From: an uncultured Bacteroides sp.
Lineage (GTDB): Bacteria; Bacteroidota; Bacteroidia; Bacteroidales; Bacteroidaceae
DNA length: 57,982 nt
Assembly (NCBI GenBank): GCA_944321495.1
Contig: CALULP010000020.1
Span: forward strand, 1-57,982
Direction: 5' to 3'
Shown here: positions 7,924-15,473 of the stretch, piece after piece
How positions within the stretch are numbered: the first letter of the stretch is position 1
Layout of the letters: each line of letters opens with the position of its first letter
Made by a program: the position numbers and the translations under genes
Notes under the pieces: model-generated
What the model was told of the DNA's origin: nothing
The model's database searches: none
Seen by the model: the letters and a program-made list of their open reading frames with translations, nothing else

Positions 7924-8944
7924 ACAACCCTCCCTGCACATTGTATCTGTTGCGTCCCAGGTGCTTGTAGGCCAGCTCTGTCACCTCGCGCCCGCGGGGC
8001 GTGCGCTTCAGGAAGCCCTCTTTGATGAGGAACGGCTCGTACACCTCCTCGATGGTGCCGGGGTCTTCGCCCAGGGCGGTGGCGATGGTGGTCAGCCCCA
8101 CGGGGCCGCCCTTGAACTTGTCGATGATGGTGGTCAGCAGCTTGTTGTCTATCTGGTCCAGCCCGTAGCGGTCTATGTTCAGTGCCTCGAGGGCAAAGCG
8201 GGCAATGTCCGTGTCGATGCTTCCCGAGCCTTTCACCTGGGCAAAGTCGCGCACGCGCCGCAGCAGGGCGTTGGCAATGCGCGGGGTGCCGCGGCTGCGC
8301 GAGGCTATCTCGGCGGCGGCACGGGTGGAGCAGGGCACGTTCAGGATGCCGGCCGAGCGGCGCACAATGCCGCTCAGCACGTCATTGTCGTAATACTCCA
8401 GGTGGAGGTTGATGCCGAAGCGCGCCCTCAGCGGAGCCGTGAGCAGCCCGCTGCGCGTGGTCGCCCCCACCAGCGTGAAGGGGTTCAGGTCAATCTGGAT
8501 GCTGCGCGCCGAGGGGCCTTTGTCTATCATGATGTCGATGCGGTAGTCCTCCATGGCCGAGTAGAGGTACTCCTCCACCACGGGCGAGAGGCGGTGAATC
8601 TCGTCGATGAACAGCACGTCGTTCGGCTCCAGGCTGGTCAGTAAGCCGGCCAGGTCGCCCGGCTTGTCGAGCACGGGGCCTGAGGTGATTTTGAAGCCCA
8701 CCCCCAGCTCGTTGGCAATGATGTTGGATAGCGTGGTCTTGCCCAGCCCGGGAGGGCCGTGCAGCAGCACGTGGTCCAACGCCTCGCCGCGCAGGCGTGC
8801 CGCCTTGACGAAAATGCGCAGGTTGTCCACCACCTTGTCCTGCCCGCTGAAGTCCTCAAACCTCAGGGGGCGGAGCGCGTTCTCAAAGTCCCGTTCGCGC
8901 GGCGTCAGTTGTTGGTCGCGTATGTCGAAGTCTTCTTGTTCCAT
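7913..8944 (-). CDS. ruvB: Holliday junction branch migration helicase subunit RuvB
   Basis: The 343-residue AAA+ ATPase drives branch migration of Holliday junctions with RuvA and works with RuvC in recombination repair. The N-terminal signature [19 protein letters not shown], Walker [10 protein letters not shown], Walker [10 protein letters not shown], sensor-1 GATTRSGLL and the C-terminal winged-helix segment ([28 protein letters not shown], quoted only to show the region, about 280-310) are all intact. I chose ATG 8942-8944 because the protein then starts [10 protein letters not shown], matching the usual RuvB N-terminus; the open frame extends 18 codons further up without need. A TATCTTTG box lies at 8965-8972. 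The last codons overlap a heptamer array. Confidence 0.97.
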   Translation of the reverse strand: MEQEDFDIRDQQLTPRERDFENALRPLRFEDFSGQDKVVDNLRIFVKAARLRGEALDHVLLHGPPGLGKTTLSNIIANELGVGFKITSGPVLDKPGDLAGLLTSLEPNDVLFIDEIHRLSPVVEEYLYSAMEDYRIDIMIDKGPSARSIQIDLNPFTLVGATTRSGLLTAPLRARFGINLHLEYYDNDVLSGIVRRSAGILNVPCSTRAAAEIASRSRGTPRIANALLRRVRDFAQVKGSGSIDTDIARFALEALNIDRYGLDQIDNKLLTTIIDKFKGGPVGLTTIATALGEDPGTIEEVYEPFLIKEGFLKRTPRGREVTELAYKHLGRNRYNVQGGLFSD

Positions 8945-8964
8945 GATTCTCTTTTCTGAGGGAA

Positions 8965-8972
8965 CAAAGATA
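8965..8972 (-). promoter_or_regulatory. Possible -7 box for ruvB
   Basis: The minus strand reads TATCTTTG, a match to TAnnTTTG, 20 bases upstream of the ruvB ATG. No TTTG-like element is found 19 bases further up, so the promoter is incomplete by consensus. Confidence 0.45.
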
Positions 8973-8997
8973 GTACATTCTCCGCGAAGTCGGCTCA

Positions 8998-9030
8998 AGA
9001 GGGTGCATCAAAATATGATGGCACGCCCTC
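8998..9030. repeat. Palindromic element with GGGTGCATCA core
   Basis: GAGGGTGCATCA pairs with TGATGGCACGCCCTC around a short loop, with one bulge. The core GGGTGCATCAAA recurs in the hairpin at 57862-57895. Here it lies between the toxin gene end and the ruvB promoter, and it may terminate toxin-antitoxin transcription. Confidence 0.6.
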
Positions 9031-9122
9031 TATTGCCGTACGGTGGGTGTATCACAGTCAGACAAGACGGGGATCTTGGTTGCTTCAGAATGCTTGGGGT
9101 TCTGTGGGTTCAGTATTACGGG

Positions 9123-9442
9123 TTATTTCGTGTTGTCGGCTTGGGCGCGGGGCTCGCGGCGGGTGTCCCAGAGGGCGGCGATGCGAAGAGTTTCCGTTGC
9201 CTCATCATAGTGGTAGATCAGTTTGTAGTGTTCGTGAATGACGAGGCTTCGGAACTGAAAGCTGCGCCCTGCCAGCAAGGGTTCCACTTTGCCGATGAGG
9301 GGGATTGGGCCAGTCTTTTCACTTCAGCTTTAATGTGCAGCCGCATCTTCCGTGCGGTGTTTCTGCCCCATATTTGGGTACCGTATGCCAGGATGTCCCG
9401 TTGGTTTTGGCGGGCAAGTTCGTCCCAAGTCACTTTAGCCAT
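9123..9442 (-). pseudogene. ParE/RelE-family toxin, frameshifted
   Basis: The frame starts at ATG 9440-9442 (MAKVTWDELARQNQRDILAYG) and runs in register to a run of five G (plus strand 9299-9303). One base is missing there compared with the family. As read, translation ends at 9218 in an unrelated tail. In the next frame the expected remainder continues perfectly: PLIGKVEPLLAG, FQFRSLVIHEHYKLIYHYDE, LRIAALWDTRREP, ending at TAA 9123-9125. The intact protein would be about 106 residues, the normal size for a ParE-like gyrase or ribosome-targeting toxin. Loss by a single homopolymer slip suggests recent inactivation, or a sequencing error. The start overlaps the antitoxin stop by 13 bases, the usual coupled arrangement. 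Confidence 0.82.
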
Positions 9443-9675
9443 GGCATTTCTTCCAGCAGTTCTTTTTCTACTTCCTCGTTGCTGAGGCCGGGGTCGCCTT
9501 GCAGTATGCGTGCTTCCACTTGCAACAATCGTTGCTGCATTTCTTCAGCAGTGTATTGACAGGGCGCATTCTCTCTGCTCTCTTCATACAGTTTGTTGGC
9601 CAGCCACCGCTTGCTATCCGCGCTGAGCGGCCGGAGCATTTGCAAGATTTCTTCTAACGATACAGTTGCATTCAT
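9430..9675 (-). CDS. Antitoxin of a ParE/RelE-type toxin-antitoxin pair
   Basis: The 81-residue acidic protein starts MNATVSLEEILQMLRPL at ATG 9673-9675. That start is preceded by a strong AAGGAGG Shine-Dalgarno, unusual among the weakly initiated genes here. The N-terminal half resembles the short DNA-binding/dimer region of antitoxins; the C-terminal half (EEMQQRLLQVEARIL, EEVEKELLEEMPWLK) is a charged helical toxin-wrapping segment. By analogy it would neutralise the downstream toxin and repress its own promoter. It remains intact although the toxin is frameshifted. Confidence 0.78.
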   Translation of the reverse strand: MNATVSLEEILQMLRPLSADSKRWLANKLYEESRENAPCQYTAEEMQQRLLQVEARILQGDPGLSNEEVEKELLEEMPWLK

Positions 9676-9710
9676 AATCGATTCCTCCTTGATTTTGCGG
9701 GTATCTGTTG

Positions 9711-9741
9711 CAAAGATAGGCTTTTGGCACGGAAAGTCAAA
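9711..9741 (-). promoter_or_regulatory. Promoter of the toxin-antitoxin operon
   Basis: The minus strand reads TTTG (9738-9741), exactly 19 bases, then TATCTTTG (9711-9718). This is a perfect Bacteroidetes promoter, ending 35 bases before the antitoxin ATG. Confidence 0.8.
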
Positions 9742-9792
9742 GGATGGGAGCGGATTATTAGGCACATATTTCTTTACAAACCCGGGATATAC

Positions 9793-9836
9793 CCGCTCCT
9801 TACCTTCTCCTTACCCGCTCCTTATCTGCTCCTTTT
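9793..9836. repeat. Four tandem 11-bp units between the antitoxin and trpA
   Basis: The units are ccgctccttac, cttctccttac, ccgctccttat and ctgctcctttt. Each carries CTCCTT, that is AAGGAG on the minus strand. The stretch lies downstream of trpA in the 210-base gap between trpA and the antitoxin. No gene is seen in it. Confidence 0.7.
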
Positions 9837-9885
9837 GCCGGCTTTCGCTATGGAAAGGAAAAAGAGCGGACAAAACAGGGTCCGG

Positions 9886-10662
9886 CTATTGCTTCAGGGC
9901 GGCGAGCAGGCGGTCGGCGGCGCGGCCGGCATTGCCTTGTTCCTCGGTCAGCAGGCTGACGAACTTACTGCCGATGATGCACCCGGCGGCATGCTTCGCG
10001 GCTGCTTCAAAAGTCTGGCGGTTGGAGATGCCGAAGCCTATCATGCGCGGGTTGCGGAGGCGCATGTTCCCGATGCGGCGGAAGTAGGCCTGTTTCTGCG
10101 CGTTGAAGTCGCGCTGCGCCCCGGTGATGGCGGCGGAAGATACCATGTAGATGAACCCGTCGGTGTGCTCGTCAATCTGGCGGATGCGCTCCTCGCTCGT
10201 CTCGGGAGTGATGAGCATGATGAGGTGTACGCCATACTTGCGGGCGATGGGGCGGTACTCCTCCATGTAGTCCTTGAAAGGCAGGTCGGGGATGATGGCG
10301 CCGTCGATGCCGCACTCGCGGCACGAGCGGCAGAAGGCCTCAAAGCCGTATTGCATGATGGGGTTGAGGTAGCCCATCAGCAGCAGGGGGATGTGCACGT
10401 CGCGGCGGATGTCGCGTAGCTGGGCAAAGAGGCGGCGCAGGGTCATGCCGCCGCGCAGGGCACGGGTGGCGGTGTCCTGGATGACGGGGCCGTCGGCCAT
10501 GGGGTCGCTGAAGGGAATGCCGATTTCCAGCATGTCCACCCCTTTCTGTTGCAGGGTGCGGATGACGTCGGCGGTGCCGTCGGGCACAGGGTCGCCGGCG
10601 CAGAAGTAGAGGGACAAGATGTTCTCTTTTTTCGTGGCAAACAGTTGGTTGATTCGGTTCAT
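9886..10662 (-). CDS. trpA: Tryptophan synthase alpha chain
   Basis: The 258-residue TIM-barrel subunit cleaves indole-3-glycerol phosphate to indole and glyceraldehyde 3-phosphate and channels indole to TrpB. The catalytic glutamate is in DMLEIGIPFSDPMADGP and the aspartate lies in the GIDGAIIPDLPF segment; the phosphate-binding region IGFGISN follows. It is the last gene of the trp operon, 68 bases after trpF, with an inverted GC-rich repeat in and before that gap. Length is normal. Confidence 0.96.
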   Translation of the reverse strand: MNRINQLFATKKENILSLYFCAGDPVPDGTADVIRTLQQKGVDMLEIGIPFSDPMADGPVIQDTATRALRGGMTLRRLFAQLRDIRRDVHIPLLLMGYLNPIMQYGFEAFCRSCRECGIDGAIIPDLPFKDYMEEYRPIARKYGVHLIMLITPETSEERIRQIDEHTDGFIYMVSSAAITGAQRDFNAQKQAYFRRIGNMRLRNPRMIGFGISNRQTFEAAAKHAAGCIIGSKFVSLLTEEQGNAGRAADRLLAALKQ

Positions 10663-10696
10663 GATGCTATGGTTTTAAAGATTAATGTGCATATTA

Positions 10697-10806
10697 GGAG
10701 CCCTCTCCCTCCTCCCCCCCCGTGGGGAGGCTATGCGTTTGGACAGGGCGTTGTCTTGTCGTTTGTTCCGGGCTCCCTCCCCACGGGGGAGGGTTGGGGA
10801 GGGGCT
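10697..10806. repeat. GC-rich inverted repeat overlapping the end of trpF
   Basis: The left arm (10697-10730: GAGCCCTCTCCC, then CCCCGTGGGGAGG) and right arm (10771-10805: GGCTCCCTCCCC, ACGGGGGAGGG, TTGGGGAGGGGC) are imperfect inverted copies. Each is also partly self-complementary (CTCCCC/GGGGAG). This CTCCCCACGGGGGAG-type element occurs as a dispersed intergenic repeat in Bacteroides genomes, to my knowledge. Here it supplies the last codons of trpF and lies inside the trp operon between trpF and trpA. Confidence 0.75.
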
Positions 10807-11408
10807 TTGATAGCGTTGATAAACCCGGCCAGCGCCCCGATGTCTTTCACGCCCGGGCGGGTCTCGAAACCGCTGTTTAAGTCGATGCCTGCCCAGCGGG
10901 GGTGGCTGAAGGCGCGGAGGGCGTTCAGGCTGTCGGGGCGCAGGCCGCCGCTCAGCAGGAAGGGGACGTCGCCCCGGTAGTGGCGGAGCAGCGTCCAGTC
11001 GAAGGTGCGGCCCGAACCGCCGTGCTGCGGGCAGGGGGTGTCGAACAGGAAGTAGTGGCACGCGTCGGCATAGGCTTCGGCGGCGGTGAGGTCTGCCGCT
11101 TGGCGGGGGGCAAAGGCCTTGATGATCGTCAGCCCCTCGCGGCGCAGGGCCTGGCACAGGGCGGGCGGTTCCGAGCCATGCAGCTGCACGCCGTGCAGGC
11201 TCAGTTCGGCAGCCCGTCGCAGGATGTACTCTAAGGGCGCGTTGACAAACACGCCGATGCGCCGTGCCTGCCGGGGCAGGTAGGCCGGGGCGCGGGGCAC
11301 GAACCGGGGAGAACCGGCGTAGCAGATGAAGCCCAGCAGGTCGGCGCCGCACTGTTCTGCTTGGCGGATGTTCTTGGCTTCCGTCAGGCCACATACTTTC
11401 ACGATCAT
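10731..11408 (-). CDS. trpF: Phosphoribosylanthranilate isomerase
   Basis: The 225-residue TIM barrel performs the Amadori rearrangement of N-(5-phosphoribosyl)anthranilate to CdRP. The N-terminal MIVKVCGLTEAKNIRQA contains the catalytic Cys (VCGLT). The catalytic Asp lies in the FDWTLL segment, and phosphate-binding GGLRPDSL and GIDLNSGFETRPGVKD follow. The normal end is near AGFINAIK. About 17 extra residues (PPQPSPVG onward) are encoded by the inverted repeat, so the C-terminus has been extended by repeat insertion. Its ATG overlaps the trpC stop (ATGA), indicating coupled translation. Confidence 0.95.
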   Translation of the reverse strand: MIVKVCGLTEAKNIRQAEQCGADLLGFICYAGSPRFVPRAPAYLPRQARRIGVFVNAPLEYILRRAAELSLHGVQLHGSEPPALCQALRREGLTIIKAFAPRQAADLTAAEAYADACHYFLFDTPCPQHGGSGRTFDWTLLRHYRGDVPFLLSGGLRPDSLNALRAFSHPRWAGIDLNSGFETRPGVKDIGALAGFINAIKAPPQPSPVGREPGTNDKTTPCPNA

Positions 11409-12196
11409 GGCTGCAGGGATTGGATGAAGTGGGACAATGCCCGGGCGGGGTCGGGCGTTCGCATGAAGGCCTCGCCGATGAGGAAACCGCGGAAGCCGGC
11501 CTGCCGCAGGCGGAGCACGGTGTCGGGCTGCGAGATGCCGCTCTCGGAAACCAGCAGACGGTCTTTCGGCAACAGCTCCGCCAGGCGGAAGGAGCAGGCC
11601 ACGTCGGTGTGGAAGGTGCCGAGGCAGCGGTTGTTCACGCCCAGCAGGTCGATGTCGTCACCCAGGTGGTCCAGTTCCGCCTCGTGGTGGATTTCGAGCA
11701 GGGTTTCCAGCCCTAAGTCGTGCGCCAGGCGCGCCAGGTCTTTGCACTCCCCGGGCGTGAGGATGGCGGCTATCAGCAGCACGGCGTCGGCTCCCGCCAA
11801 CTTGGCCTGGTAGAGCTGGTAGGGGTGGACTACGAAGTCCTTGCGCAAGATGGGCAGGCTTGTGGTGGGGCGGGCTTCGAGGATGTCTGCCAGCCGTCCG
11901 CCGAAGAATTCCCCATCGGTCAGGATAGAGAGGGCGGAGGCTCCGGCGCGGGCGTATGCGGCGGGGATGCGGCGTGCTTCCGCGTCTTCCTTTATCCAGC
12001 CTTTGGAGGGCGAGCGGCGTTTGAACTCGGCGATGATGCCTGTGGATGACTTGGCGAGGCTTTGCTTCAGGCTTCGCCTTGGCGCGGGGTCGCCCATGCG
12101 GGACATCAGGGCGGACAGGGGGATGGCTTCCATCTGGCGGCGCACTTCCTGCCGCTTGTGGGCCACGATGGTTTGGAGGATGTCGGTAGTTGGCAT
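11405..12196 (-). CDS. trpC: Indole-3-glycerol phosphate synthase
   Basis: The 263-residue enzyme closes the indole ring from CdRP with loss of CO2 and water. Recognisable motifs are IIAEFKRRSPSKGWI (catalytic Lys and substrate loop), ALSILTDGEFFGG, LRKDFVVHPYQ, LLEIHHEAEL, LLGVNNRCLGTF and VSESGISQPD. TrpC and TrpF are separate proteins here, unlike the enterobacterial fusion. It lies 7 bases after trpD and overlaps trpF by 4 bases. Confidence 0.97.
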   Translation of the reverse strand: MPTTDILQTIVAHKRQEVRRQMEAIPLSALMSRMGDPAPRRSLKQSLAKSSTGIIAEFKRRSPSKGWIKEDAEARRIPAAYARAGASALSILTDGEFFGGRLADILEARPTTSLPILRKDFVVHPYQLYQAKLAGADAVLLIAAILTPGECKDLARLAHDLGLETLLEIHHEAELDHLGDDIDLLGVNNRCLGTFHTDVACSFRLAELLPKDRLLVSESGISQPDTVLRLRQAGFRGFLIGEAFMRTPDPARALSHFIQSLQP

Positions 12197-12203
12197 AAGG
12201 TGG

Positions 12204-13199
12204 TTATTGGTTCAGTTCTATAAATTTCTTCAACGTTTGCAGTGCCTTGCCGCTTTCCAGGGATTCGCGGGCGATGGCTACGCACTCCCCGATGTCGCGC
12301 ATGGGCTCGATGGCCTGGATGGCGAAAGAGGCGTTGATGAGCACGCAGTCCGTCTGGGCACGGGTGGCGCGGCCTTCCAGTACGCGGTCGAAGAGGCGGG
12401 CGGCCTCCTGCGGCGTGTTTCCGCCGTACAGCTCTTCGCGGCGGGCTATGGCGAAGCCCAGTCCGGCAGGGCGGTAGATGGTCTCGTAGCGGTTGGTCAT
12501 GACCTTGAACTCGTCCGTCAGCGAGATTTCATCGTAGCCGTCCAGGTTGTTCACCACGGCGAAGCCTATGCCCAGCCGTTGCAGGGTGTTGGTGTAGAGG
12601 CGCATCTGCGCCAGGTCGGCCACCCCGAGCAACTGGTAGGCGGGCAGGCAGGGGTTGATGAGGGGACCCAGCAGGTTGAACAGGGTGCGTACCTCCAGCT
12701 GGCGGCGCACGGCGGCCACGTGCTTCATGGCGGGATTGAACAGGGGGGCGTGCAGGTAGGCCATGCCGCACCCGGACAGGGAGCGGGCGAGGCGTGCGGG
12801 GTCGGCGGTGAAGCGCACGCCGTGCTGCTCCATCACGTTGCTGGCGCCGCTCACCGAGGTGGCGCCGTAGTTGCCGTGCTTGGCCACGGGGTAGCCTGCC
12901 CCTGCCACCACGAAGCAGGCGCAGGTGGAGATGTTGAACGTGTTTTTGCCGTCGCCGCCCGTGCCCACGATGTCGATGGGGCGGTAGGGCGAGAAGTCGA
13001 CGGGGATGCGCGTCTCGAGCAGGGCTTCGCGGAAGCCGATGAGTTCGTCCACCTTGGGCCCGCGCATCTGGAAGGCGGTGAGCAGGGCGGCCATTTGCGT
13101 GGGGTTGTATTGTCCGCGGGTGATGCCTTGCATGAGCAGGCGGGCTTCCCCTTGTGTCAGTTCTTCGTGGTTGAAGAGTCGTGTCAGTATCTGTCTCAT
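12204..13199 (-). CDS. trpD: Anthranilate phosphoribosyltransferase
   Basis: The 331-residue enzyme transfers phosphoribose from PRPP to anthranilate. GTGGDGKNTFNIST is the PRPP-binding glycine loop, with KHGNYGATSVSGASNVME and NPAMKHVAAVRRQL following in family order. I chose ATG 13197-13199 (MRQILTRLFNHEELTQ); the open frame extends upstream over the trpG end but only as non-homologous sequence. It is not fused to TrpG. It starts 26 bases after the trpG stop. Confidence 0.96.
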   Translation of the reverse strand: MRQILTRLFNHEELTQGEARLLMQGITRGQYNPTQMAALLTAFQMRGPKVDELIGFREALLETRIPVDFSPYRPIDIVGTGGDGKNTFNISTCACFVVAGAGYPVAKHGNYGATSVSGASNVMEQHGVRFTADPARLARSLSGCGMAYLHAPLFNPAMKHVAAVRRQLEVRTLFNLLGPLINPCLPAYQLLGVADLAQMRLYTNTLQRLGIGFAVVNNLDGYDEISLTDEFKVMTNRYETIYRPAGLGFAIARREELYGGNTPQEAARLFDRVLEGRATRAQTDCVLINASFAIQAIEPMRDIGECVAIARESLESGKALQTLKKFIELNQ

Positions 13200-13225
13200 A
13201 GGTCTTGGTTGTTTGAGGATGGGGT

Positions 13226-13789
13226 TCAATGCTTCAGGAAGTTGTGCAGGATGTGCCTGCCTTGCGGGGTGAGTACCGATTCGGGATGGAACTGTAGGCC
13301 GTGGATGTCCAGGGAGCGGTGGCGCAGGGCCATGATGTGCCCCTCGGGACTGAGGGCGGTGACTTCCAGCACGTCCGGCAGGCCGGCGGGGCTCACGACC
13401 CACGAGTGGTAGCGTCCGGCAGGAAAGGTGGCGGGCAGCCCGTCGAACAAGTAGTCGGGGCGGGTGACGTGGGTATCGCTCTGCACGCCGTGGTACACTT
13501 CGGCCAGGTTGGTCAGCTTCGCGCCGAAGGCTTCGCCAATGGCTTGTTCGCCCAGGCAGATGCCCAGCATGGGCTTGCGTCCGGCATAGGTGCGGATGAC
13601 TTCGAGGAGCTGTCCGGCCTCGCGGGGAATGCCGGGACCGGGCGAGAGGACGAGTTTGTCGAAGGCCTCCACGTCGGCGAGGCGGAAGCGGTCGTTGCGC
13701 ACCACGGTGACCTCTGCGCCCAGCTCTTTGAGCAGGTGGGCGAGGTTGTAGGTGAACGAGTCGTAGTTGTCTATGATAAGCGTTGTCAT
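13226..13789 (-). CDS. trpG: Anthranilate synthase component II (glutamine amidotransferase)
   Basis: The 187-residue class I amidotransferase supplies ammonia to TrpE. The nucleophile Cys78 is in GICLGEQ, with His168 and Glu170 in FHPESVLTP forming the triad. NYDSFTYNL at the start and LSPGPGIP around 48-55 are typical. Its ATG is only 5 bases from a TTAGTGA heptamer hairpin that separates it from trpE, so that repeat forms the whole ribosome-landing region. Confidence 0.97.
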   Translation of the reverse strand: MTTLIIDNYDSFTYNLAHLLKELGAEVTVVRNDRFRLADVEAFDKLVLSPGPGIPREAGQLLEVIRTYAGRKPMLGICLGEQAIGEAFGAKLTNLAEVYHGVQSDTHVTRPDYLFDGLPATFPAGRYHSWVVSPAGLPDVLEVTALSPEGHIMALRHRSLDIHGLQFHPESVLTPQGRHILHNFLKH

Positions 13790-13794
13790 GTTGG

Positions 13795-13909
13795 TTAGTG
13801 GTTAGCGTTTAGTGATTAGTGATTAGTGGGAGGAGTGTTTAGTGTTTAGTGATTAGTGATTCAGTCTGCATTAATCACTAAACACTAAACACTAACCGCT
13901 CATCACTCA
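13795..13909. repeat. TTAGTGA heptamer hairpin between trpE and trpG, no gene in the loop
   Basis: The left arm 13795-13859 is built of heptamers (TTAGTGG, TTAGCGT, TTAGTGA twice, TTAGTGG, a disturbed unit, then three more). The right arm 13868-13909 reads on the minus strand TGAGTGA, TGAGCGG, TTAGTGT twice, TTAGTGA, TTAATGC. The loop is about 8 bases. The GCG variant in the second unit and the TTAAT innermost unit match the arrays around the four-helix-bundle gene. The trpE stop codon is the outermost triplet of the right arm. Confidence 0.9.
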
Positions 13910-15310
13910 TTCCATTTTCTCGGCCAGGTCGATGGCTTGTTTCAGTGCGGCCAGCTTGTTGTTTACTTCCTGCAGTTCGGCTTCTTCGTTGCTCTTGGCC
14001 ACGATGCCTCCGCCGGCCTGGAACCACAGTTCGTTGTTGCGGCTGACGAAGGTGCGGATGGTGATGGCCTGGTTGAGCGTGCCGTCCAGTCCGATGAAGC
14101 CGATGCAGCCGCCGTAGGCTCCACGGTTGTGGGGCTCCAGCTGGCTGATGAGCTGCATGGCGCGCACTTTGGGCGCGCCGCTCAGGGTGCCGGCGGGGAA
14201 GGTGTCGATGAAGGTGCGGATGGGGTCGGCTCCGGGGGCGAGCGTGCCGCTGACGCGGCTCACCAGGTGGATGACGTGGCTGTAGTATTGCGGTTCTTTG
14301 TAGAACTCCACGTGTACGTCTTCGCAGTTGCGGCTGAGGTCGTTGCGGGCCAGGTCGACCAGCATCACATGCTCGGCGTTCTCCTTGGGGTCGGCCAGCA
14401 GGGCGGCGGTGAGGCGGGCATCTTCCGCGGGGTCGCCGCTGCGGCGGGTGGTACCGGCAATGGGGTCGATGGTGGCGCGGCGGCCTTCTACCTTGCAGTG
14501 GGTCTCGGGCGAGGAGCCGAAGATGCGGAAGCCCCCGAAGTCGAAGTAGAACAGGTAGGGCGACGGGTTGATGCTGCGCAGTGCGCGGTAGAGCATGAAG
14601 TCGTCCCCCTCGTAGCGTTGCACGAAGCGGCGCGACAGCACAATCTGGAACACGTCGCCCCGCAGGCAGTGGGCAATGCCCTGGCGGATGTTGGCCTTGT
14701 GCTCGTCGTCGGTCAGCGTGCTGGTGGTGGGGCCTGTGGCGCGGAAGCCGTAGGTGGTGTAGTTGTGGTTGCGGATGGCTTTCTCCACTTCGCCGGTGCG
14801 GGATGGCTCGCCGGGCGCGTGCATCTCCACGAGCGCCATCTCGCTCTTGAAGTCGTTGAACACCACGAGGTAGCGGTAGAGGATGTAGAGCAGGTCGGGC
14901 GCATCGTTCTTGGGGTCGTGGCTGTCTTTGACGGGGATGTGCTCGAAGTAGCGCACGGCGTTGAACGTGGTGTAGCCGTACAGGCCGCAGTAGTGGCTGT
15001 ACTCGCCGCTGACGCGGAATCGCGAGAGGAAGTCGCGGAAGGCGTCCTCCACGCGGTACGTGTCGTCCATCTGACGTTCTTCGCGCGAGCCGTCGGGCAG
15101 GGTGAAGACGGCCCTGCCGTGACTGATGGCAATGCTGGCCGTGGGGTCGAGGCCGATGAACGAGCGGTTGTTTTCCACACCGTGGTAGTCCGAGCTCTCG
15201 AGCAGGATGCTCTGCGGAAACAAGTCCCGCACCTTCAGGTAGGTGCTGACCGGCGTGTGCAGGTCGCCCGGCAAAGGCATGTGGGTGGTGGTGTAGGTGA
15301 ATGTGTTCAT
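13907..15310 (-). CDS. trpE: Anthranilate synthase component I
   Basis: The 467-residue chorismate-utilising enzyme makes anthranilate using ammonia from TrpG. The N-terminal LLESSDYHG carries the LLES-type motif associated with tryptophan feedback binding. The C-terminal catalytic half shows RRFVQRY, SPSPYLFYFDF-like INPSPYLFYF, IAGTTRRSGDPAEDA, LVDLARNDLSR, GTLSGAPKVRAM and GAYGGCIGFIG in family order. It is the second gene of the operon, separated from trpB by five 23-bp tandem repeats and from trpG by the heptamer hairpin. Confidence 0.97.
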   Translation of the reverse strand: MNTFTYTTTHMPLPGDLHTPVSTYLKVRDLFPQSILLESSDYHGVENNRSFIGLDPTASIAISHGRAVFTLPDGSREERQMDDTYRVEDAFRDFLSRFRVSGEYSHYCGLYGYTTFNAVRYFEHIPVKDSHDPKNDAPDLLYILYRYLVVFNDFKSEMALVEMHAPGEPSRTGEVEKAIRNHNYTTYGFRATGPTTSTLTDDEHKANIRQGIAHCLRGDVFQIVLSRRFVQRYEGDDFMLYRALRSINPSPYLFYFDFGGFRIFGSSPETHCKVEGRRATIDPIAGTTRRSGDPAEDARLTAALLADPKENAEHVMLVDLARNDLSRNCEDVHVEFYKEPQYYSHVIHLVSRVSGTLAPGADPIRTFIDTFPAGTLSGAPKVRAMQLISQLEPHNRGAYGGCIGFIGLDGTLNQAITIRTFVSRNNELWFQAGGGIVAKSNEEAELQEVNNKLAALKQAIDLAEKME

Positions 15311-15347
15311 ATGTGTAGGGTCTGTTTGATGATTATTGAGTATAGGG

Positions 15348-15462
15348 GTTGTTGCGAGTGTTGAGGACTCGTTGTTGCGGGTGTTAAGGACTCGTTATTA
15401 CGAGTGTTAAGGACTCGTTGTCGCGGGTGTTAAGCACTCGTTGTTGCGGGTGTTAAGCACTC
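15348..15462. repeat. Five tandem 23-bp repeats between trpB and trpE
   Basis: Exact 23-base periods start at 15348, 15371, 15394, 15417 and 15440. Each unit begins GTTGTTGCGGGTG (with small variation) and ends TTAAGGACTC or TTAAGCACTC. The GAGT-n-ACTC ends make short dyads. Units have no spacers, so this is not a CRISPR array. It fills most of the 163-base trpB-trpE gap. Confidence 0.9.
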
Positions 15463-15473
15463 TTCATCGGGGG

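Noticed and set aside
13795..13909. TTAGTGA arrays as CRISPR or insertion-sequence ends
   Set aside because: There are no spacers between heptamers and no transposase within reach. The fixed order of heptamer variants fits neither a CRISPR nor simple terminal inverted repeats.
13937..15364. Long plus-strand open frame (about 475 codons) opposite trpE
   Set aside because: It is the antisense shadow of a GC-rich conserved gene, with low-complexity Ala/Val/Gly-rich content and no recognisable motif. Similar shadows lie opposite trpD/trpC (11841-13412), trpB (15441-16667) and prfB (20254-21432).
15348..15462. Possible CRISPR array in the 23-bp repeats
   Set aside because: The repeats are directly adjacent with no spacers, and no cas gene is present.
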